Shown: positions 8,503-18,782, counted from the stretch's first letter. The stretch: DNA of 64,000 nucleotides from Candidatus Thiothrix sulfatifontis (GCA_022828425.1 CP094685.1:372001-436000), one strand, 5' to 3'. Numbers and translations are program-made. The notes: generated by a model not told the origin, from the letters alone.

Positions 8503-8847
8503 TCAATGCGGGGCGCTGCAAAAAACTTCCTGCATCATGCTGATCAAGCGCAGGGTACGGTAATCACCCACTCGATAATAAACACGATTAGCATCTTTGC
8601 GAGACGCAAGAATGCCTTTATCACGCAAAATGGCAAGATGCTGGGAAATATTGCTTTGGGATGTGCCAACATTATCGACAATATCCTGCACACTTACTTC
8701 TTTATCGCCTAACACGCACAGAATTTTCAAACGCAACGGATGCGAAATCGCTTTTAATGAACGGGAAGCACGGTCAATGTCCTCTTCCTTGACCAACATA
8801 TCTTCAATCGTGAAGTCACACTTATTGCCGAGAGCAATGCTACCCAT
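8503..8847 (-). CDS. ArsR/SmtB family regulator, candidate persulfide sensor
   Basis: The 114-residue winged-helix repressor has the family HTH in VGTSQSNISQHLAILRDKGIL and a wing in RKDANRVYYRV. It has cysteines at 10, 44 and 110. The 44/110 pair (contexts LKILCVLG and EVFCSAPH) has the same 66-residue spacing as the sulfide/persulfide sensors SqrR (C41/C107) and BigR (C42/C108), as I recall them. No ELCVCDL-type arsenic site or clear zinc site is seen. The start at 8847 is chosen for GAGGAA 6 bases upstream; a longer frame reaches 8937 with no support. It is probably autoregulated through the palindrome at 8881-8895. Confidence 0.85.
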   Translation of the reverse strand: MGSIALGNKCDFTIEDMLVKEEDIDRASRSLKAISHPLRLKILCVLGDKEVSVQDIVDNVGTSQSNISQHLAILRDKGILASRKDANRVYYRVGDYRTLRLISMMQEVFCSAPH

Positions 8848-8880
8848 AGATTTCCTCGTCGAAAATGGTATTTTTAAGTA

Positions 8881-8895
8881 ACTAAGTATATTAGT
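8881..8895. promoter_or_regulatory. Candidate ArsR-type operator palindrome
   Basis: ACTAA-GTATA-TTAGT has perfect 5-base arms and lies 34-48 bases upstream of the ArsR start. AT-rich palindromes in this position are typical ArsR-family operators. TATACT/TATATT elements overlap it. It lies between the divergent arsR-like and envC genes and could control both. Confidence 0.45.
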
Positions 8896-8992
8896 ATAGA
8901 CAAATACGATAATATACCCTATTGCATTCCGTGTCATCCATTTCTTATGGTAGACTCTCGCTTGTTATACACATTCAGAATTCTGACAAACG

Positions 8993-10195
8993 GTGAAATT
9001 TTACTTACCCCTACTCGCCTTGCTACTGCTTTCGTTGAATGGCATGAGTGTTGCTGACACCCAAAAACAGCAGCAGCTACAACGTGATATTCGCCAACTG
9101 TCCACTAACCTGCAAGCGCAGAAAGGTGAATCGCGTGAATTACAAGAAGAAGTGACCCAACTTGAGAAAAAACTGGGCGACATTTCTGACAAGTATTATC
9201 AAACCGAAAAAAAGATCGAAGCCACCCGCGTCAAGCTGGAAGAATCCACCCGCAAGCAACAAAAATTAGACGTGGAACTGGCTGCACAGAAAACAGGGCT
9301 GGCGCAACAATTGCAAGCGTTATATACCGCAGGGGAACAATCGCATCTGCGTTTATTGCTGCGCCAAGACGAACCGTCTGACATCAGCCGTACCATCCGT
9401 TACTTTGAATACCTGAACGATAACCGTGTCGCGCGGATTCAGGGCATCCAAAAAATTTTAAAAGAAAGTGACGCAGTACGCGCTAACATTCAAAAAGACA
9501 ATGCGCAACTTCAAGAACTTAATGAAACCTTGACGCAACAAAAAGCAGCGATTGAAAGCACGCTCAAAGCACGCTCAGTCGCGCTCGACACGCTCAAAAG
9601 CGGCATTCGCACTGCCGAGAAGAAGTTAGGCAAGCTCAAAACCGAGGAAGCCAGCTTACAAACGGTGGTTGACCGCGTGGCCAGTCGCAAAGCCGACGTA
9701 GCGGAAGAGCCAACCACTGCCACCAAAAAATCCACCAGCACCAACGACAAAGAATCACAACAAGTCAATAGCGCCCCCGCCAGCACCCGCACCGCATCGG
9801 GGAAAGCATTCTCCAGTTTACGGGGGCAATTGCCATGGCCAGTCAATGGGCGCATCATCCACGGCTACGGTTCAGCGCGTAATGAGAAGCAACGCTGGCG
9901 TGGGGTGGTATTAGCGGCTCCCGGTGGCAGCAAAGTCAAAACGGTCGCCAAAGGCCGAGTCGCGTTTTCAGGCTGGATGGACGGTTACGGGCATTTAATT
10001 ATTATCGAACACGATAACAATTACATGAGCCTTTACGGTTACAACCGAGCGGTATACAAAAAAGAAGGCGCGACCGTGAGTGCCAATGAAACCATTGCAG
10101 CCGTCGGCAATTCCAGCGGGCAAAGTCAAGACGCGCTGTATTTTGAAATCAGGAGTGGCACGACTCCACAAAATCCGGCGCGTTGGTGTCGCTAA
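8993..10195 (+). CDS. envC: EnvC-like murein hydrolase activator with degenerate LytM domain
   Basis: The 400-residue product has a signal peptide (residues 1-21, ending near SVADT), a long coiled coil (about 22-250) and a C-terminal M23/LytM domain (about 285-398). The coiled coil recruits FtsEX and the LytM domain activates periplasmic amidases at the septum. The catalytic HxxxD and HxH zinc ligands of active M23 enzymes are missing: QRWRGVVLAAP replaces the first and LYFEIRSG the second. Loss of zinc ligands is typical of EnvC. The start is GTG at 8993, because the signal peptide begins right there and no better codon exists. Confidence 0.92.
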   Translation: MKFYLPLLALLLLSLNGMSVADTQKQQQLQRDIRQLSTNLQAQKGESRELQEEVTQLEKKLGDISDKYYQTEKKIEATRVKLEESTRKQQKLDVELAAQKTGLAQQLQALYTAGEQSHLRLLLRQDEPSDISRTIRYFEYLNDNRVARIQGIQKILKESDAVRANIQKDNAQLQELNETLTQQKAAIESTLKARSVALDTLKSGIRTAEKKLGKLKTEEASLQTVVDRVASRKADVAEEPTTATKKSTSTNDKESQQVNSAPASTRTASGKAFSSLRGQLPWPVNGRIIHGYGSARNEKQRWRGVVLAAPGGSKVKTVAKGRVAFSGWMDGYGHLIIIEHDNNYMSLYGYNRAVYKKEGATVSANETIAAVGNSSGQSQDALYFEIRSGTTPQNPARWCR

Positions 10196-10382
10196 TACGG
10201 GTATTGAGCACACCACTTCTACGCGCCGGACAACCATTACAAATGCGTCATTTTTACAACAACTCAGGTGCATTTTTGCCACACGGTGGTAAACTGCAAC
10301 GGTTTTGCAAACTGTAAGTACCATTACAAAACTACGCTGCTGACAAGGATGTCGGCAGTCAAAACATTAGAGAGAGACGATT

Positions 10383-11819
10383 ATGCATACACGTTACCGC
10401 GTTCTGGCTGGCACTATGGCTGGCGTTTTGATTGGTGTCACCACCAGCATCAGCCTCAATGTGTTCGCCTTCCGGCAAACCATTGAAAACTCCCCGCCGT
10501 TGGATGAGCTGCAACAATTTTCCGAGGTCTACACCCGCATCAAGGAAAATTATGTTGAAGAGGTCAAAGACAAAGACCTGATGACCAACGCGATTCGCGG
10601 GATGCTTAGTAACCTTGATCCGCACTCCGCTTATCTGGATGAAGAAGAATTCAAGGAACTGCAAGTCGGTACCAGCGGTGAATTCGGTGGTTTGGGTATC
10701 GAAGTCGGCATGGAAGACGGCTTCGTCAAAGTAATCTCCCCTATTGACGATACTCCCGCACAAAAAGCCGGTTTGCAAGCGGGCGATTTAATTATCCGTC
10801 TCGATGAAACCCCGGTGAAAGGCATGACGCTCAACGATGCTGTCAAGTTGATGCGCGGCAAACCGGGTAGCAATATCGACCTCATGATCGTGCGTGAAGG
10901 CAAAGACAAACCGTTCAAAGTGAGCCTGAAGCGCGACATTATTCAGGTTAAAAGCATTAAACAACGCCTGTTAGAACCGGGCTATGGTTATGTGCGCATC
11001 ACCAGTTTCCAAGCCAAAACCACGGAATCCCTATTAGAAGGTATCGAAACCCTCAAAAAGGAAAACAAGGATAAGCTACGCGGCTTGGTGCTTGACCTGC
11101 GCAATAACCCCGGTGGCGTGTTGAATGCAGCCGTGGGCGTATCCGATGCCTTTTTGGAATCCGGTAAAATTGTTTACACCGAAGGGCGCGTGGAAGACGC
11201 CAAAATGGAATACAGCGCCAACAAAGGCGACGCCATGGATAACGCCCCAATTGTGGTGCTAGTCAACCAAGGTTCTGCATCTGCCTCCGAAATTGTTGCG
11301 GGTGCGTTGAAAGACCACAAACGTGCCTTGATCGTCGGGCAGAAAACGTTTGGAAAAGGTTCCGTGCAAACCGTGCTGCAATTGGATGAAAAAACAGCGG
11401 TCAAACTCACCACTGCGCGTTATTTCACCCCTTCCGGGCGTTCCATCCAAGCGGAAGGCATTGCGCCTGACATTGAGCTCAAAGCCCTGAAAGTCAAAGG
11501 TGACGAAGAAACCGACGACATGCTCGACCCGGTATCCGAAGCCAGTTTGAGCAAACACCTCAGCAATCCGAACGGCACCGACAAAACCGAGAGCAAACCG
11601 GCGGAAGAAAAGACCGAGACAGCACCGGCAAAAACGGAAGAAAAATCTGACGAGAAAATCGACAAGGCCATTGATGCTGATAAAGCAAAATCACCGCTGG
11701 CTGAAGAGGACTATCAGCTATTTGAAGCATTAAATATCCTCAAAGGCATGGATTTGGTGCAAACCCGCCTCCAGCCTGAAGCCGCGACGGTAGAGGCTGA
11801 TAAAGGCAAGGTCATGTAA
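10383..11819 (+). CDS. S41 family C-terminal processing peptidase (CtpA-like)
   Basis: The 478-residue secreted or membrane-anchored protease has an N-terminal hydrophobic segment (about 8-30), a PDZ domain (about 95-180) and an S41 serine protease core. The catalytic residues are Ser300 in GSASASE and Lys325/Gln329 in FGKGSVQ; the 25- and 4-residue spacings match E. coli Prc and CtpB. The C-terminal 80 residues are a Lys/Glu/Thr-rich low-complexity tail. It follows envC on the same strand, an order often seen in Proteobacteria and consistent with a cell-envelope role. GAGAGAGAC precedes the ATG. Confidence 0.95.
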   Translation: MHTRYRVLAGTMAGVLIGVTTSISLNVFAFRQTIENSPPLDELQQFSEVYTRIKENYVEEVKDKDLMTNAIRGMLSNLDPHSAYLDEEEFKELQVGTSGEFGGLGIEVGMEDGFVKVISPIDDTPAQKAGLQAGDLIIRLDETPVKGMTLNDAVKLMRGKPGSNIDLMIVREGKDKPFKVSLKRDIIQVKSIKQRLLEPGYGYVRITSFQAKTTESLLEGIETLKKENKDKLRGLVLDLRNNPGGVLNAAVGVSDAFLESGKIVYTEGRVEDAKMEYSANKGDAMDNAPIVVLVNQGSASASEIVAGALKDHKRALIVGQKTFGKGSVQTVLQLDEKTAVKLTTARYFTPSGRSIQAEGIAPDIELKALKVKGDEETDDMLDPVSEASLSKHLSNPNGTDKTESKPAEEKTETAPAKTEEKSDEKIDKAIDADKAKSPLAEEDYQLFEALNILKGMDLVQTRLQPEAATVEADKGKVM

Positions 11820-12343
11820 TGCCGAGCGATGATGCCATGAATGAGCAGCTCACGCATTTCAACGCCCAAGGCCAAGCGCACATGGTTGATGTCGGTGAAA
11901 AAAATCTCACTCACCGCATCGCCATTGCCGAGGGGCGCATTACCATGCAGCCCCGCACCTTGGAAAAAATCTTGCACGGCGATCATAAAAAAGGCGATGT
12001 ACTCGGCATCGCCCGCATCGCTGGCATTATGGCAGCCAAAAAAACAGCCGATTTGATTCCGTTATGTCACCCGCTGGCCTTGACCAAAGTTGACATTGAA
12101 TTAACCCCGCAAACGGCAACGGCTTCAGTTCACTGCCGTGTCAGCGTCGAAACACGTGGGCAAACCGGCGTTGAAATGGAAGCATTAACGGCGGTGAACA
12201 TCACCCTGCTGACCATTTACGATATGTGCAAAGCCATTGATAAAGGCATGTCAATGGAAGGTATCCGCCTGCTCCTGAAGTCTGGCGGAAAATCCGGTGA
12301 ATGGGCACGAACCGAACCTAGCACAACAATTCCTCTCGCCTAA
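11819..12343 (+). CDS. moaC: Cyclic pyranopterin monophosphate synthase
   Basis: The 174-residue enzyme converts the MoaA product to cyclic pyranopterin monophosphate in molybdenum cofactor synthesis. Conserved blocks are [67 protein letters not shown] and [12 protein letters not shown]. The first ATG overlaps the protease stop (TAATG); a second in-frame ATG at 11837 is also possible. No other mo-cofactor genes are nearby. Confidence 0.96.
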   Translation: MPSDDAMNEQLTHFNAQGQAHMVDVGEKNLTHRIAIAEGRITMQPRTLEKILHGDHKKGDVLGIARIAGIMAAKKTADLIPLCHPLALTKVDIELTPQTATASVHCRVSVETRGQTGVEMEALTAVNITLLTIYDMCKAIDKGMSMEGIRLLLKSGGKSGEWARTEPSTTIPLA

Positions 12344-12482
12344 TAAAAATACTTAACCAAGCCTACAAAAACCCTAGTGCAACTGCTCAAAAATTGCATT
12401 ACACTACTATTGGTAGTTTTTTATACTGCACAGTAACACTCTATAGCAACAACTTAACCGCTTATTTCTTAGGAAGTGTCAT

Positions 12483-12833
12483 ATGTTTTCGCGTACCCGT
12501 ATTGCCTACCCAAGCGTAACAACCATTGGCGCCCTCACCCTCGGCGCTATCCTCATGGTGATGGCAGGCCCGGCATCTGCCAACCGCGTAACACTGATCG
12601 CCACCGCTAATAATCAATCCATCTTATCGCCGGTTTCTTGGTCAGTATTCAGGCTAAATGACAACAGATCGCCACCAAAACCTGTCGCAGAATTGCAACA
12701 CCGGCACAGTGGTACCGTGCATTTGCCCGCCGGGGATTACCGCGCTACTGTTACCCAAGCACAAATTATCAAAGAGACGGTTTTTAAGGTCGAAGCAAAT
12801 GTTGACAGAACCGTCAACATCGCTTTTGACTGA
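12483..12833 (+). CDS. Small secreted protein of unknown function
   Basis: The 116-residue product has a Sec signal peptide (about residues 1-33, cleavage near GPASA-N). The mature part looks all-beta: VSWSVFRL, HSGTVHLPAGDYRATVT and ETVFKVEANVDRTVNIAFD. This resembles small carboxypeptidase-regulatory-like or PEGA-type beta-sandwich domains, but I do not recognise a family. AGGAAGTG precedes the ATG. The 139 bases before it hold only AT-rich sequence with a weak ACTAC/GTAGT hairpin and T-run that may end moaC. Confidence 0.75.
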   Translation: MFSRTRIAYPSVTTIGALTLGAILMVMAGPASANRVTLIATANNQSILSPVSWSVFRLNDNRSPPKPVAELQHRHSGTVHLPAGDYRATVTQAQIIKETVFKVEANVDRTVNIAFD

Positions 12834-12836
12834 CGC

Positions 12837-12864
12837 ATAAAAAAGGCCACGTCACCCGTGGCCT
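12837..12864 (-). terminator. Rho-independent terminator of the SulP gene
   Basis: GGCCACG and CGTGGCC arms around TCAC form the stem. On the minus strand the stem is followed by a T-run (AAAAAA on the plus strand at 12838-12844). It lies just downstream of the SulP stop and also sits between two convergent genes. Confidence 0.8.
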
Positions 12865-12883
12865 CTCAAGATTATCCGCCGGG

Positions 12884-14647
12884 TTACGCTGGCATGTAGT
12901 GCTCGAATGGTTCAATGTCGATAGCATCACCAAACTGCTCTTTCGCGTAATTGATGGCATACTTGCGCTCACGGAAGAAACGTTCTTCCCCAATGTGCTT
13001 CGCCAGCCCAGAACGCTGAAACGCTTCGTACACCCGCAACTTCGTCCGCGCAATGTAGAACTCGATACCCGCAAATTTCAAGCGATCCGCCAATTTTTCG
13101 AGCATCTCTTCCCCGGTAGAATCCACTTGGTCAATCGATTCCATGTCCAGAATCAACACTTTCAGACCCGGTTTTTTTGCCACATTGTTCAGCAACTTAC
13201 CTTCCAAATAGCCGGTATTCGCGAAATACAAATCCCCGTCAAAACGGTAAACCGCTACCGAATCACTGGTTTTCAAGCTGTGGGCAGCGGCATCCCGCAT
13301 GGTACCGTCGGCATCCCGCGCCACTTCCACCAAAGCCGGGCTCATGGTGCGGTACAGGAACAACCCCAATGACAACACCACCCCTAACAAAATACCCTTA
13401 TCCAAATGCGGTGCAAATGCCAAGGTAGCGACAAACGTCACCACAGCTACCACGCCATCGTGTGGTTCGACCTTCCAAGCGTGCTTAATCGGCGCAACTT
13501 TAACCAAGTTTATCAGTGCCATAATAATCACCGCAGCCAACGTCGCTTGTGGCAAGTGATACAGTAACGGTGTCAGGAATAACAGTGTCAATGCTACTAA
13601 TAAGCCCGTTACGACTGATGAAAATCCAGTTATTGCCCCTGAAGCAAAATTCACTGCCGACCGTGAAAATGAACCAGATACAATATAGCCCTGAAATAGT
13701 CCTGAAACAATTTTAGCCAGCCCTTGCCCCACTAGCTCTTGGTTGGCTGAAAGCCGCTGACGTGTCTGTGATGCCATTGCTTTTGAGATAGAAATAGCCT
13801 CAACAAACCCCATCAAACCAATAATAAAACCATTCAATAAAATATTGAATAATTCTCTTATATCTAAACTAACATAGGGAATTTGAAACGAAGGTAAGCC
13901 TTGGGGAATTTCGCCTACCACTGAACCACCTCTTCCCTCCAGATCAACAGCCCATGCAATAACAGTTGTAATAGCAACTGTTATGAGAACACTAGGTAGC
14001 TTTGGAGCATATTTTTTTAGAACAAAAAGAGAAAATAATGAAAAAACTCCAATAATAAGTGTAGGGAAATGTGAAAGAAATAAAGAATTTGCGAGTTCAT
14101 AAACATATTGATAATAATGTTCAAACTTACCGGAACTCAAAGGAATTCCCAATAAACTCGGAATTTGCGAACCCGCTATGATGATCGCAGCAGCATTAGT
14201 AAAGCCTACAATGACCGGATTAGACAAAAAGTCTACCAGCGTACCCGCTCGAACCAATCCCAGCATCAATTGAATAAAGCCAGAGATCAAAACCAACAAA
14301 GCAGAGTACAACATAAAAGCCTCTGTCCCCAAGTGAACATAAGGCTGTAAAGCAGCAGCGGACATTAATGAACCAATGGCTACCGGTCCTGTACCCAATT
14401 GTCGTGATGATCCAAAAACAGCAGCCACAATAACAGGTAAAAATGCTGCATAAAGTCCCACATAGGGAGGCAATCCAGCTAAATAAGCATACGCCATAGA
14501 CTGAGGAATCAATACCAACGCCACAGTCAAACCGGCCATCGCATCGGCTTTCAATACCTCAGGATTTTTTAACTCACCTATCCAGCTTCTATAAGGAGTA
14601 AAACGGTCTTTCCAGTCGCTTAACAGCGACACTAGCCAGCTACCCAT
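12884..14647 (-). CDS. SulP family anion transporter with STAS domain
   Basis: The 587-residue inner-membrane transporter is of the SulP/SLC26 family, which carries sulfate, bicarbonate or other anions. The signature GLTVALVLIPQSMAYAYLAGLPPYVGLYAAF and about 10-12 hydrophobic segments occupy residues 40-430. A cytoplasmic STAS domain follows (about 440-560, with LDMESIDQVDSTGEEML). A role in sulfate export or inorganic carbon uptake is possible; sequence alone does not decide. Part of the membrane domain (about 13800-14170) is strikingly AT-rich, 25-32 percent GC in hand-counted 60-base samples, against about 48 percent in the STAS part. Confidence 0.92.
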   Translation of the reverse strand: MGSWLVSLLSDWKDRFTPYRSWIGELKNPEVLKADAMAGLTVALVLIPQSMAYAYLAGLPPYVGLYAAFLPVIVAAVFGSSRQLGTGPVAIGSLMSAAALQPYVHLGTEAFMLYSALLVLISGFIQLMLGLVRAGTLVDFLSNPVIVGFTNAAAIIIAGSQIPSLLGIPLSSGKFEHYYQYVYELANSLFLSHFPTLIIGVFSLFSLFVLKKYAPKLPSVLITVAITTVIAWAVDLEGRGGSVVGEIPQGLPSFQIPYVSLDIRELFNILLNGFIIGLMGFVEAISISKAMASQTRQRLSANQELVGQGLAKIVSGLFQGYIVSGSFSRSAVNFASGAITGFSSVVTGLLVALTLLFLTPLLYHLPQATLAAVIIMALINLVKVAPIKHAWKVEPHDGVVAVVTFVATLAFAPHLDKGILLGVVLSLGLFLYRTMSPALVEVARDADGTMRDAAAHSLKTSDSVAVYRFDGDLYFANTGYLEGKLLNNVAKKPGLKVLILDMESIDQVDSTGEEMLEKLADRLKFAGIEFYIARTKLRVYEAFQRSGLAKHIGEERFFRERKYAINYAKEQFGDAIDIEPFEHYMPA

Positions 14648-14684
14648 GTTGATACTTACCTCTACCCTGATTCCTATCCATTAC

Positions 14685-14716
14685 GTAAAAAGAAACCAGC
14701 AGCATGACCGCTGGTT
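14685..14716 (-). terminator. Rho-independent terminator downstream of glmS
   Basis: Read on the minus strand, AACCAGC and GCTGGTT form a 7-bp stem followed by TCTTTTT. It lies about 90 bases after the glmS stop, in the gap before the SulP gene. Confidence 0.65.
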
Positions 14717-14806
14717 CATTAGAATATAAGATTGTACTTTTATTACCACAAATCCCATAGCGAAGGGATTCAATACTAAAGCGTCATTATGCAGGGTTTC
14801 TCAATA

Positions 14807-16645
14807 CTACTCGACGGTCACGGACTTAGCCAAATTGCGCGGCTTGTCCACATCCGTGCCTTTCAACACCGCAACATGGTAGGACAGCAATTGCAACGGA
14901 ATCGTGTACACAATCGGCGCAAGCATTTCAGGGACGTGTGGCATTTCCAGCACATGCAAATTATCCGCAGCGACGATATGCGCATCGCGGTCGGCAAACA
15001 CATACAACTCACCACCGCGCGAACGCACCTCTTCCAAGTTGGACTTTAGTTTCTCCAGCAAGGCAGTGTTAGGCGCTACCGTGACAATCGGCATCTCGCT
15101 ATCGACCAACGCGAGTGGCCCATGCTTGAGTTCACCGGCAGGATAGGCTTCGGCGTGGATATAGGAAATTTCCTTGAGCTTGAGCGCCCCTTCCATCGCA
15201 ATCGGGTAAAGTTCGCCGCGCCCCAAAAACAGCGCGTGATTTTTCTCGATGAAACGCTCTGCCAGTGTTTCGATTTTCGGGTTCAAATCCAGCACTTGCT
15301 CGATCAGCGCGGGTAATTTGCGTAAATCCGCCACCATCTGCGCGACTTTCGCTTTATCCGCACCCTTGGCTTGCATCAGCAATACCATCAGCAATTGCAA
15401 CGCCACCAACTGCGTCGTAAACGCTTTAGTGGATGCCACACCAATTTCAGGCCCTGCCATCGTCATCAGCGCCATATCGGATTCGCGCGTCAAGGAACTT
15501 TCTGCCACGTTGCAAATGGTCAACGTTGCCAATGCGCCGTGATTTTCCTTAATCTTTTCCAACGCTGCCAACGTATCAGCGGTTTCGCCCGACTGCGAAA
15601 TCGTCACGAACAGCATGTTTTTGCGCGGCGGCTGACGGCGGTAGCGGTATTCGCTGGCGACTTCCACATTGCACGGAATATCGGTATTCGCCTCAATCCA
15701 ATAACGCCCCACCAAGCCTGAGTGGAAACTCGTGCCGCACGCAATGATTTGAATTTCATCCACTTGCGCTAAGCGTTCCAACGCATCCGGCACACCTAAC
15801 AATGCAGGCAACACATGATCGCTCGCCAAACGGTTTTCCAACGTCCCCACCACGGATTGCGGCTGCTCAAAGATTTCTTTCAGCATGAAATGGCGGTAGT
15901 CACCCAATTCCGCCGAACACATCGACGCATTCGACTCGCGTACCGGACGCACCACGCGCTCACCGTTCAGATCAAAAATGTCAATCTTCTTGCGGGTAAT
16001 CCGCGCCACATCGCCATTTTCCAAATAAATAAAGCGACTGGTCACGGGTAACAGCGCTTGAATGTCTGAACCAATGAAGTTTTCACCGATCCCCAAGCCC
16101 AGCACCAACGGGCTGCCTTGGCGTGCCACAATCAGCGTATCCGGCTCATCGGGCGAAATCACCGCCATTGCATACGCGCCGTGCAATTCACAACGTGCCG
16201 CCATCACCGCATCCAACATACTCACACCCTGACGGCGGAAAATGTCGATCAAATGCGCAATCACCTCGGTATCGGTATCCGAATCAAAACGATAGCCATC
16301 GTCCTGCAAACGTTGACGCAATGCTACGTGGTTTTCGATAATGCCGTTATGCACCAAGCCGACCCATTCGCCGCTGAAATGCGGGTGTGCATTGCGTTCG
16401 GCAGGCACGCCGTGCGTCGCCCAACGGGTATGCGCAATCCCCAAGTTGCCGTCAATCGGTTCGCCTTCGAGACGCTCCATCAGCGCTGCAACTTTGCCCA
16501 CCGCACGGCTGCGCACCAGATCACCCTCGGCACGGACTACCGCGACCCCAGCAGAGTCATAACCGCGATATTCCAGACGGCGTAAGCCTTCCAATAAAAT
16601 TTCCACCACCGGACGTTGCGCGACTGCGCCGACAATACCACACAT
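14807..16645 (-). CDS. glmS: Glutamine-fructose-6-phosphate aminotransferase (isomerizing)
   Basis: The 612-residue enzyme makes glucosamine-6-phosphate, the first step toward UDP-GlcNAc for peptidoglycan and LPS. The N-terminal glutaminase begins [11 protein letters not shown] with Cys2 as nucleophile. Two SIS sugar-isomerase domains follow (CGTSFHSGLVGRYW near residue 300 and GRGELYPIAMEGALKLKEISYIHAEAYPAGELKHGP near 490). The C-terminus LAKSVTVE is conserved. It overlaps the glmU stop by one base, so glmU-glmS form a unit. Confidence 0.98.
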   Translation of the reverse strand: MCGIVGAVAQRPVVEILLEGLRRLEYRGYDSAGVAVVRAEGDLVRSRAVGKVAALMERLEGEPIDGNLGIAHTRWATHGVPAERNAHPHFSGEWVGLVHNGIIENHVALRQRLQDDGYRFDSDTDTEVIAHLIDIFRRQGVSMLDAVMAARCELHGAYAMAVISPDEPDTLIVARQGSPLVLGLGIGENFIGSDIQALLPVTSRFIYLENGDVARITRKKIDIFDLNGERVVRPVRESNASMCSAELGDYRHFMLKEIFEQPQSVVGTLENRLASDHVLPALLGVPDALERLAQVDEIQIIACGTSFHSGLVGRYWIEANTDIPCNVEVASEYRYRRQPPRKNMLFVTISQSGETADTLAALEKIKENHGALATLTICNVAESSLTRESDMALMTMAGPEIGVASTKAFTTQLVALQLLMVLLMQAKGADKAKVAQMVADLRKLPALIEQVLDLNPKIETLAERFIEKNHALFLGRGELYPIAMEGALKLKEISYIHAEAYPAGELKHGPLALVDSEMPIVTVAPNTALLEKLKSNLEEVRSRGGELYVFADRDAHIVAADNLHVLEMPHVPEMLAPIVYTIPLQLLSYHVAVLKGTDVDKPRNLAKSVTVE

Positions 16646-18024
16646 TATTTTTTCTCCTTCACTGGACGCTGCCAGCCTTTCAATGTTAGTTGTTTAGCGC
16701 GGGACAAGGTGAGTTCACCTGCCGGAGCATCTTTAGTAATGGTTGAACCTGCGCCAATCGTAGCACCGTCACCAACGCTGACCGGCGCAACCAATTGCGT
16801 GCAAGAGCCAACGAATACATCGTTACCGATAACGGTTTTGTGTTTATTGGCACCGTCGTAGTTACAGGTAATCGTGCCTGCACCAATATTCACGTTGTCG
16901 CCCATCTCGGTATCGCCGATATAGCTTAGGTGGTTGACCTTGCTACCCACGCCGATGTGCGCTTTTTTGGTTTCGACGAAATTGCCGATCTTGGCTTTTG
17001 CAGCAAGAACTGTGCCGGGACGCAACCGCGCAAACGGACCAATGTCGCAATTTTCTGCAATCAGTGCTGATTCGATCACCGAATGCGCTTTGATGTGCGT
17101 ATTGTCGCCAATTTCAGCATCCTGAATCACGCAACCGGCTTCCACAGTGACGTTATTGCCGAACTTGACCTTGCCGATCAACACCACATTCACATCCAAA
17201 AAGACATCTTGCCCGGTTTCGACCGTGCCGCGAATGTCCAAACGGGCGGGGTCAGCGACGGTCACGCCTGCCAGCATCAGCTTTTCGACCTGACGCTGTT
17301 GGCAAGCGCGTTCCAAACGCGCCAATTGCACGCGGTTATTCGCGCCTTCGACCTCGACCGGATCAGCGCACAGCACGGTATTCACGCTGCCGCCTTCGGC
17401 TACTGCCAAGCTGACGCAATCGGTGAGGTAATATTCGCCTTGGGCATTTTGTGGGGTCAGTTGCTGCAACCAACGCTTCATATCCGCGCCACGTGCCGCA
17501 ATGAAGCCGGTATTCACTTCGCAAATCTGGCGTTGCGCGTCACTTGCGTCTTTTTCTTCGACAATCGCCTGCACCAAACCGTCCGCATTGCGCACAATAC
17601 GCCCATAACCTTTCGGGTCAGCAAGTTGCGTGGTCAGAATGCACAACGCCGCATCTCCCAAGCCTTGCGCCAAGGCTTGCAAGGTTGTGGAACGAATCAG
17701 CGGGACATCGCCATACGCCACCAATACCACGTCATCATTGTCCACCAAATGAATGGCTTGGCTGACCGCATGACCCGTGCCTTTTTGCACCGATTGCAGC
17801 GCCCAATTAAGGTTCTCACCTTGAATGCGTTCGCGCACCAATTCACCGCCATGCCCATACACAATCGCCATGTGGCACGCTACTTGACGGTTTTGCAGCA
17901 CTGCGCAGGCTTCCACCACGTGTTGCAACATGGGTTTGCCTGCGATAGGGTGAAGAACTTTGGGGAGGGAAGAGCGCATCCGAGTGCCTTGACCCGCTGC
18001 GAGGATAATCGGAAAAATATTCAT
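16645..18024 (-). CDS. glmU: Bifunctional UDP-GlcNAc pyrophosphorylase / GlcN-1-P acetyltransferase
   Basis: The 459-residue enzyme acetylates glucosamine-1-phosphate and uridylylates GlcNAc-1-phosphate. The N-terminal nucleotidyltransferase shows [26 protein letters not shown] and VAYGDVPLI. The C-terminal left-handed beta helix carries the hexapeptide repeats and the [24 protein letters not shown] block. It lies directly upstream of glmS on the same strand, the usual gammaproteobacterial arrangement. Confidence 0.98.
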   Translation of the reverse strand: MNIFPIILAAGQGTRMRSSLPKVLHPIAGKPMLQHVVEACAVLQNRQVACHMAIVYGHGGELVRERIQGENLNWALQSVQKGTGHAVSQAIHLVDNDDVVLVAYGDVPLIRSTTLQALAQGLGDAALCILTTQLADPKGYGRIVRNADGLVQAIVEEKDASDAQRQICEVNTGFIAARGADMKRWLQQLTPQNAQGEYYLTDCVSLAVAEGGSVNTVLCADPVEVEGANNRVQLARLERACQQRQVEKLMLAGVTVADPARLDIRGTVETGQDVFLDVNVVLIGKVKFGNNVTVEAGCVIQDAEIGDNTHIKAHSVIESALIAENCDIGPFARLRPGTVLAAKAKIGNFVETKKAHIGVGSKVNHLSYIGDTEMGDNVNIGAGTITCNYDGANKHKTVIGNDVFVGSCTQLVAPVSVGDGATIGAGSTITKDAPAGELTLSRAKQLTLKGWQRPVKEKK

Positions 18025-18089
18025 GGGGGATATGCCCGTCAGTAAAATAAAATAATTGTCTCAAATAATAGTCACATTATGCCGCCTGA

Positions 18090-18782
18090 TTACGTGATGC
18101 TCATCACATCCAGCTCATCAAAGTTTTTTACCCAGCGGTGTTGCAAGGCATCGGTTGGCTGACCCTCACGCACCAAGCCGCAAGTTTTCAAACCGGCGGC
18201 GGCGGCGGCATCCAATTCTTCCGCAATATCCGACAGGAACAGAATCTCGCTTGCCGACATGCCAATTGCAGCCACAATCGCCTCATAAGACTTGGCTTCA
18301 CGCTTATGCCCGACTGCCGTGTCGAAATAGCCACTGAACAACGGGGTTAAATCACCGGCATCAGAATAGCCGAACAACAGCTTCTGCGCATACACCGAAC
18401 CCGACGAATAGACGTATAACGCCAGACCAAGCTCATGCCAGTACAATAAATTGCGCACCGCGTCTTCGTACACATGCCCGGTGAAATCGCCGTTACGGTA
18501 GCCTTCTTCCCACATCAAACCTTGAATTGCCTTTAGCGGGGTAATCTTTTTATCTGCCGCAATCCACTGCCGCAATTGTGCAATCGCCCCCGCCAACGAC
18601 AACACCGCATTGCCCGTTTCCAAGCGCACGTCATCAATCAGTGTCGCAACCGTCGGATCTTGACGGTGCGCCACCACAAACGTCTCCATCTGCTGATCGG
18701 CATAAGGGAATAACACGTCCTTCACAAAGGACAAACTGGTCGTCGTGCCTTCAATATCCGTGAGTATGGCTTTAATGCTCAT
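18090..18782 (-). CDS. mtnC: Enolase-phosphatase E1 (methionine salvage)
   Basis: The 230-residue HAD-family enzyme enolises and dephosphorylates 2,3-diketo-5-methylthiopentyl-1-phosphate to acireductone. The start IKAILTDIEGTTTSLSFVKDVLFPYA is the family signature; the first Asp of DIEGTT is the HAD nucleophile position. YSSGSVYAQKLLFGYS and LFLSDIAEELDAAAAAGLKT follow. The start at 18782 forms a TGATG overlap with mtnD; a longer in-frame extension to 18842 lies inside mtnD and is rejected. Confidence 0.97.
   Translation of the reverse strand: MSIKAILTDIEGTTTSLSFVKDVLFPYADQQMETFVVAHRQDPTVATLIDDVRLETGNAVLSLAGAIAQLRQWIAADKKITPLKAIQGLMWEEGYRNGDFTGHVYEDAVRNLLYWHELGLALYVYSSGSVYAQKLLFGYSDAGDLTPLFSGYFDTAVGHKREAKSYEAIVAAIGMSASEILFLSDIAEELDAAAAAGLKTCGLVREGQPTDALQHRWVKNFDELDVMSIT

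Noticed and set aside
12395..12425. Terminator after moaC (ACTAC/GTAGT plus T-run)
   Set aside because: The stem is only five base pairs with an AT loop; kept as a remark under the next gene, not as a feature.
17083..18045. Plus-strand open frame of 320 codons
   Set aside because: It is antisense to glmU; the composition (His, Arg, Gln) marks it as a shadow.
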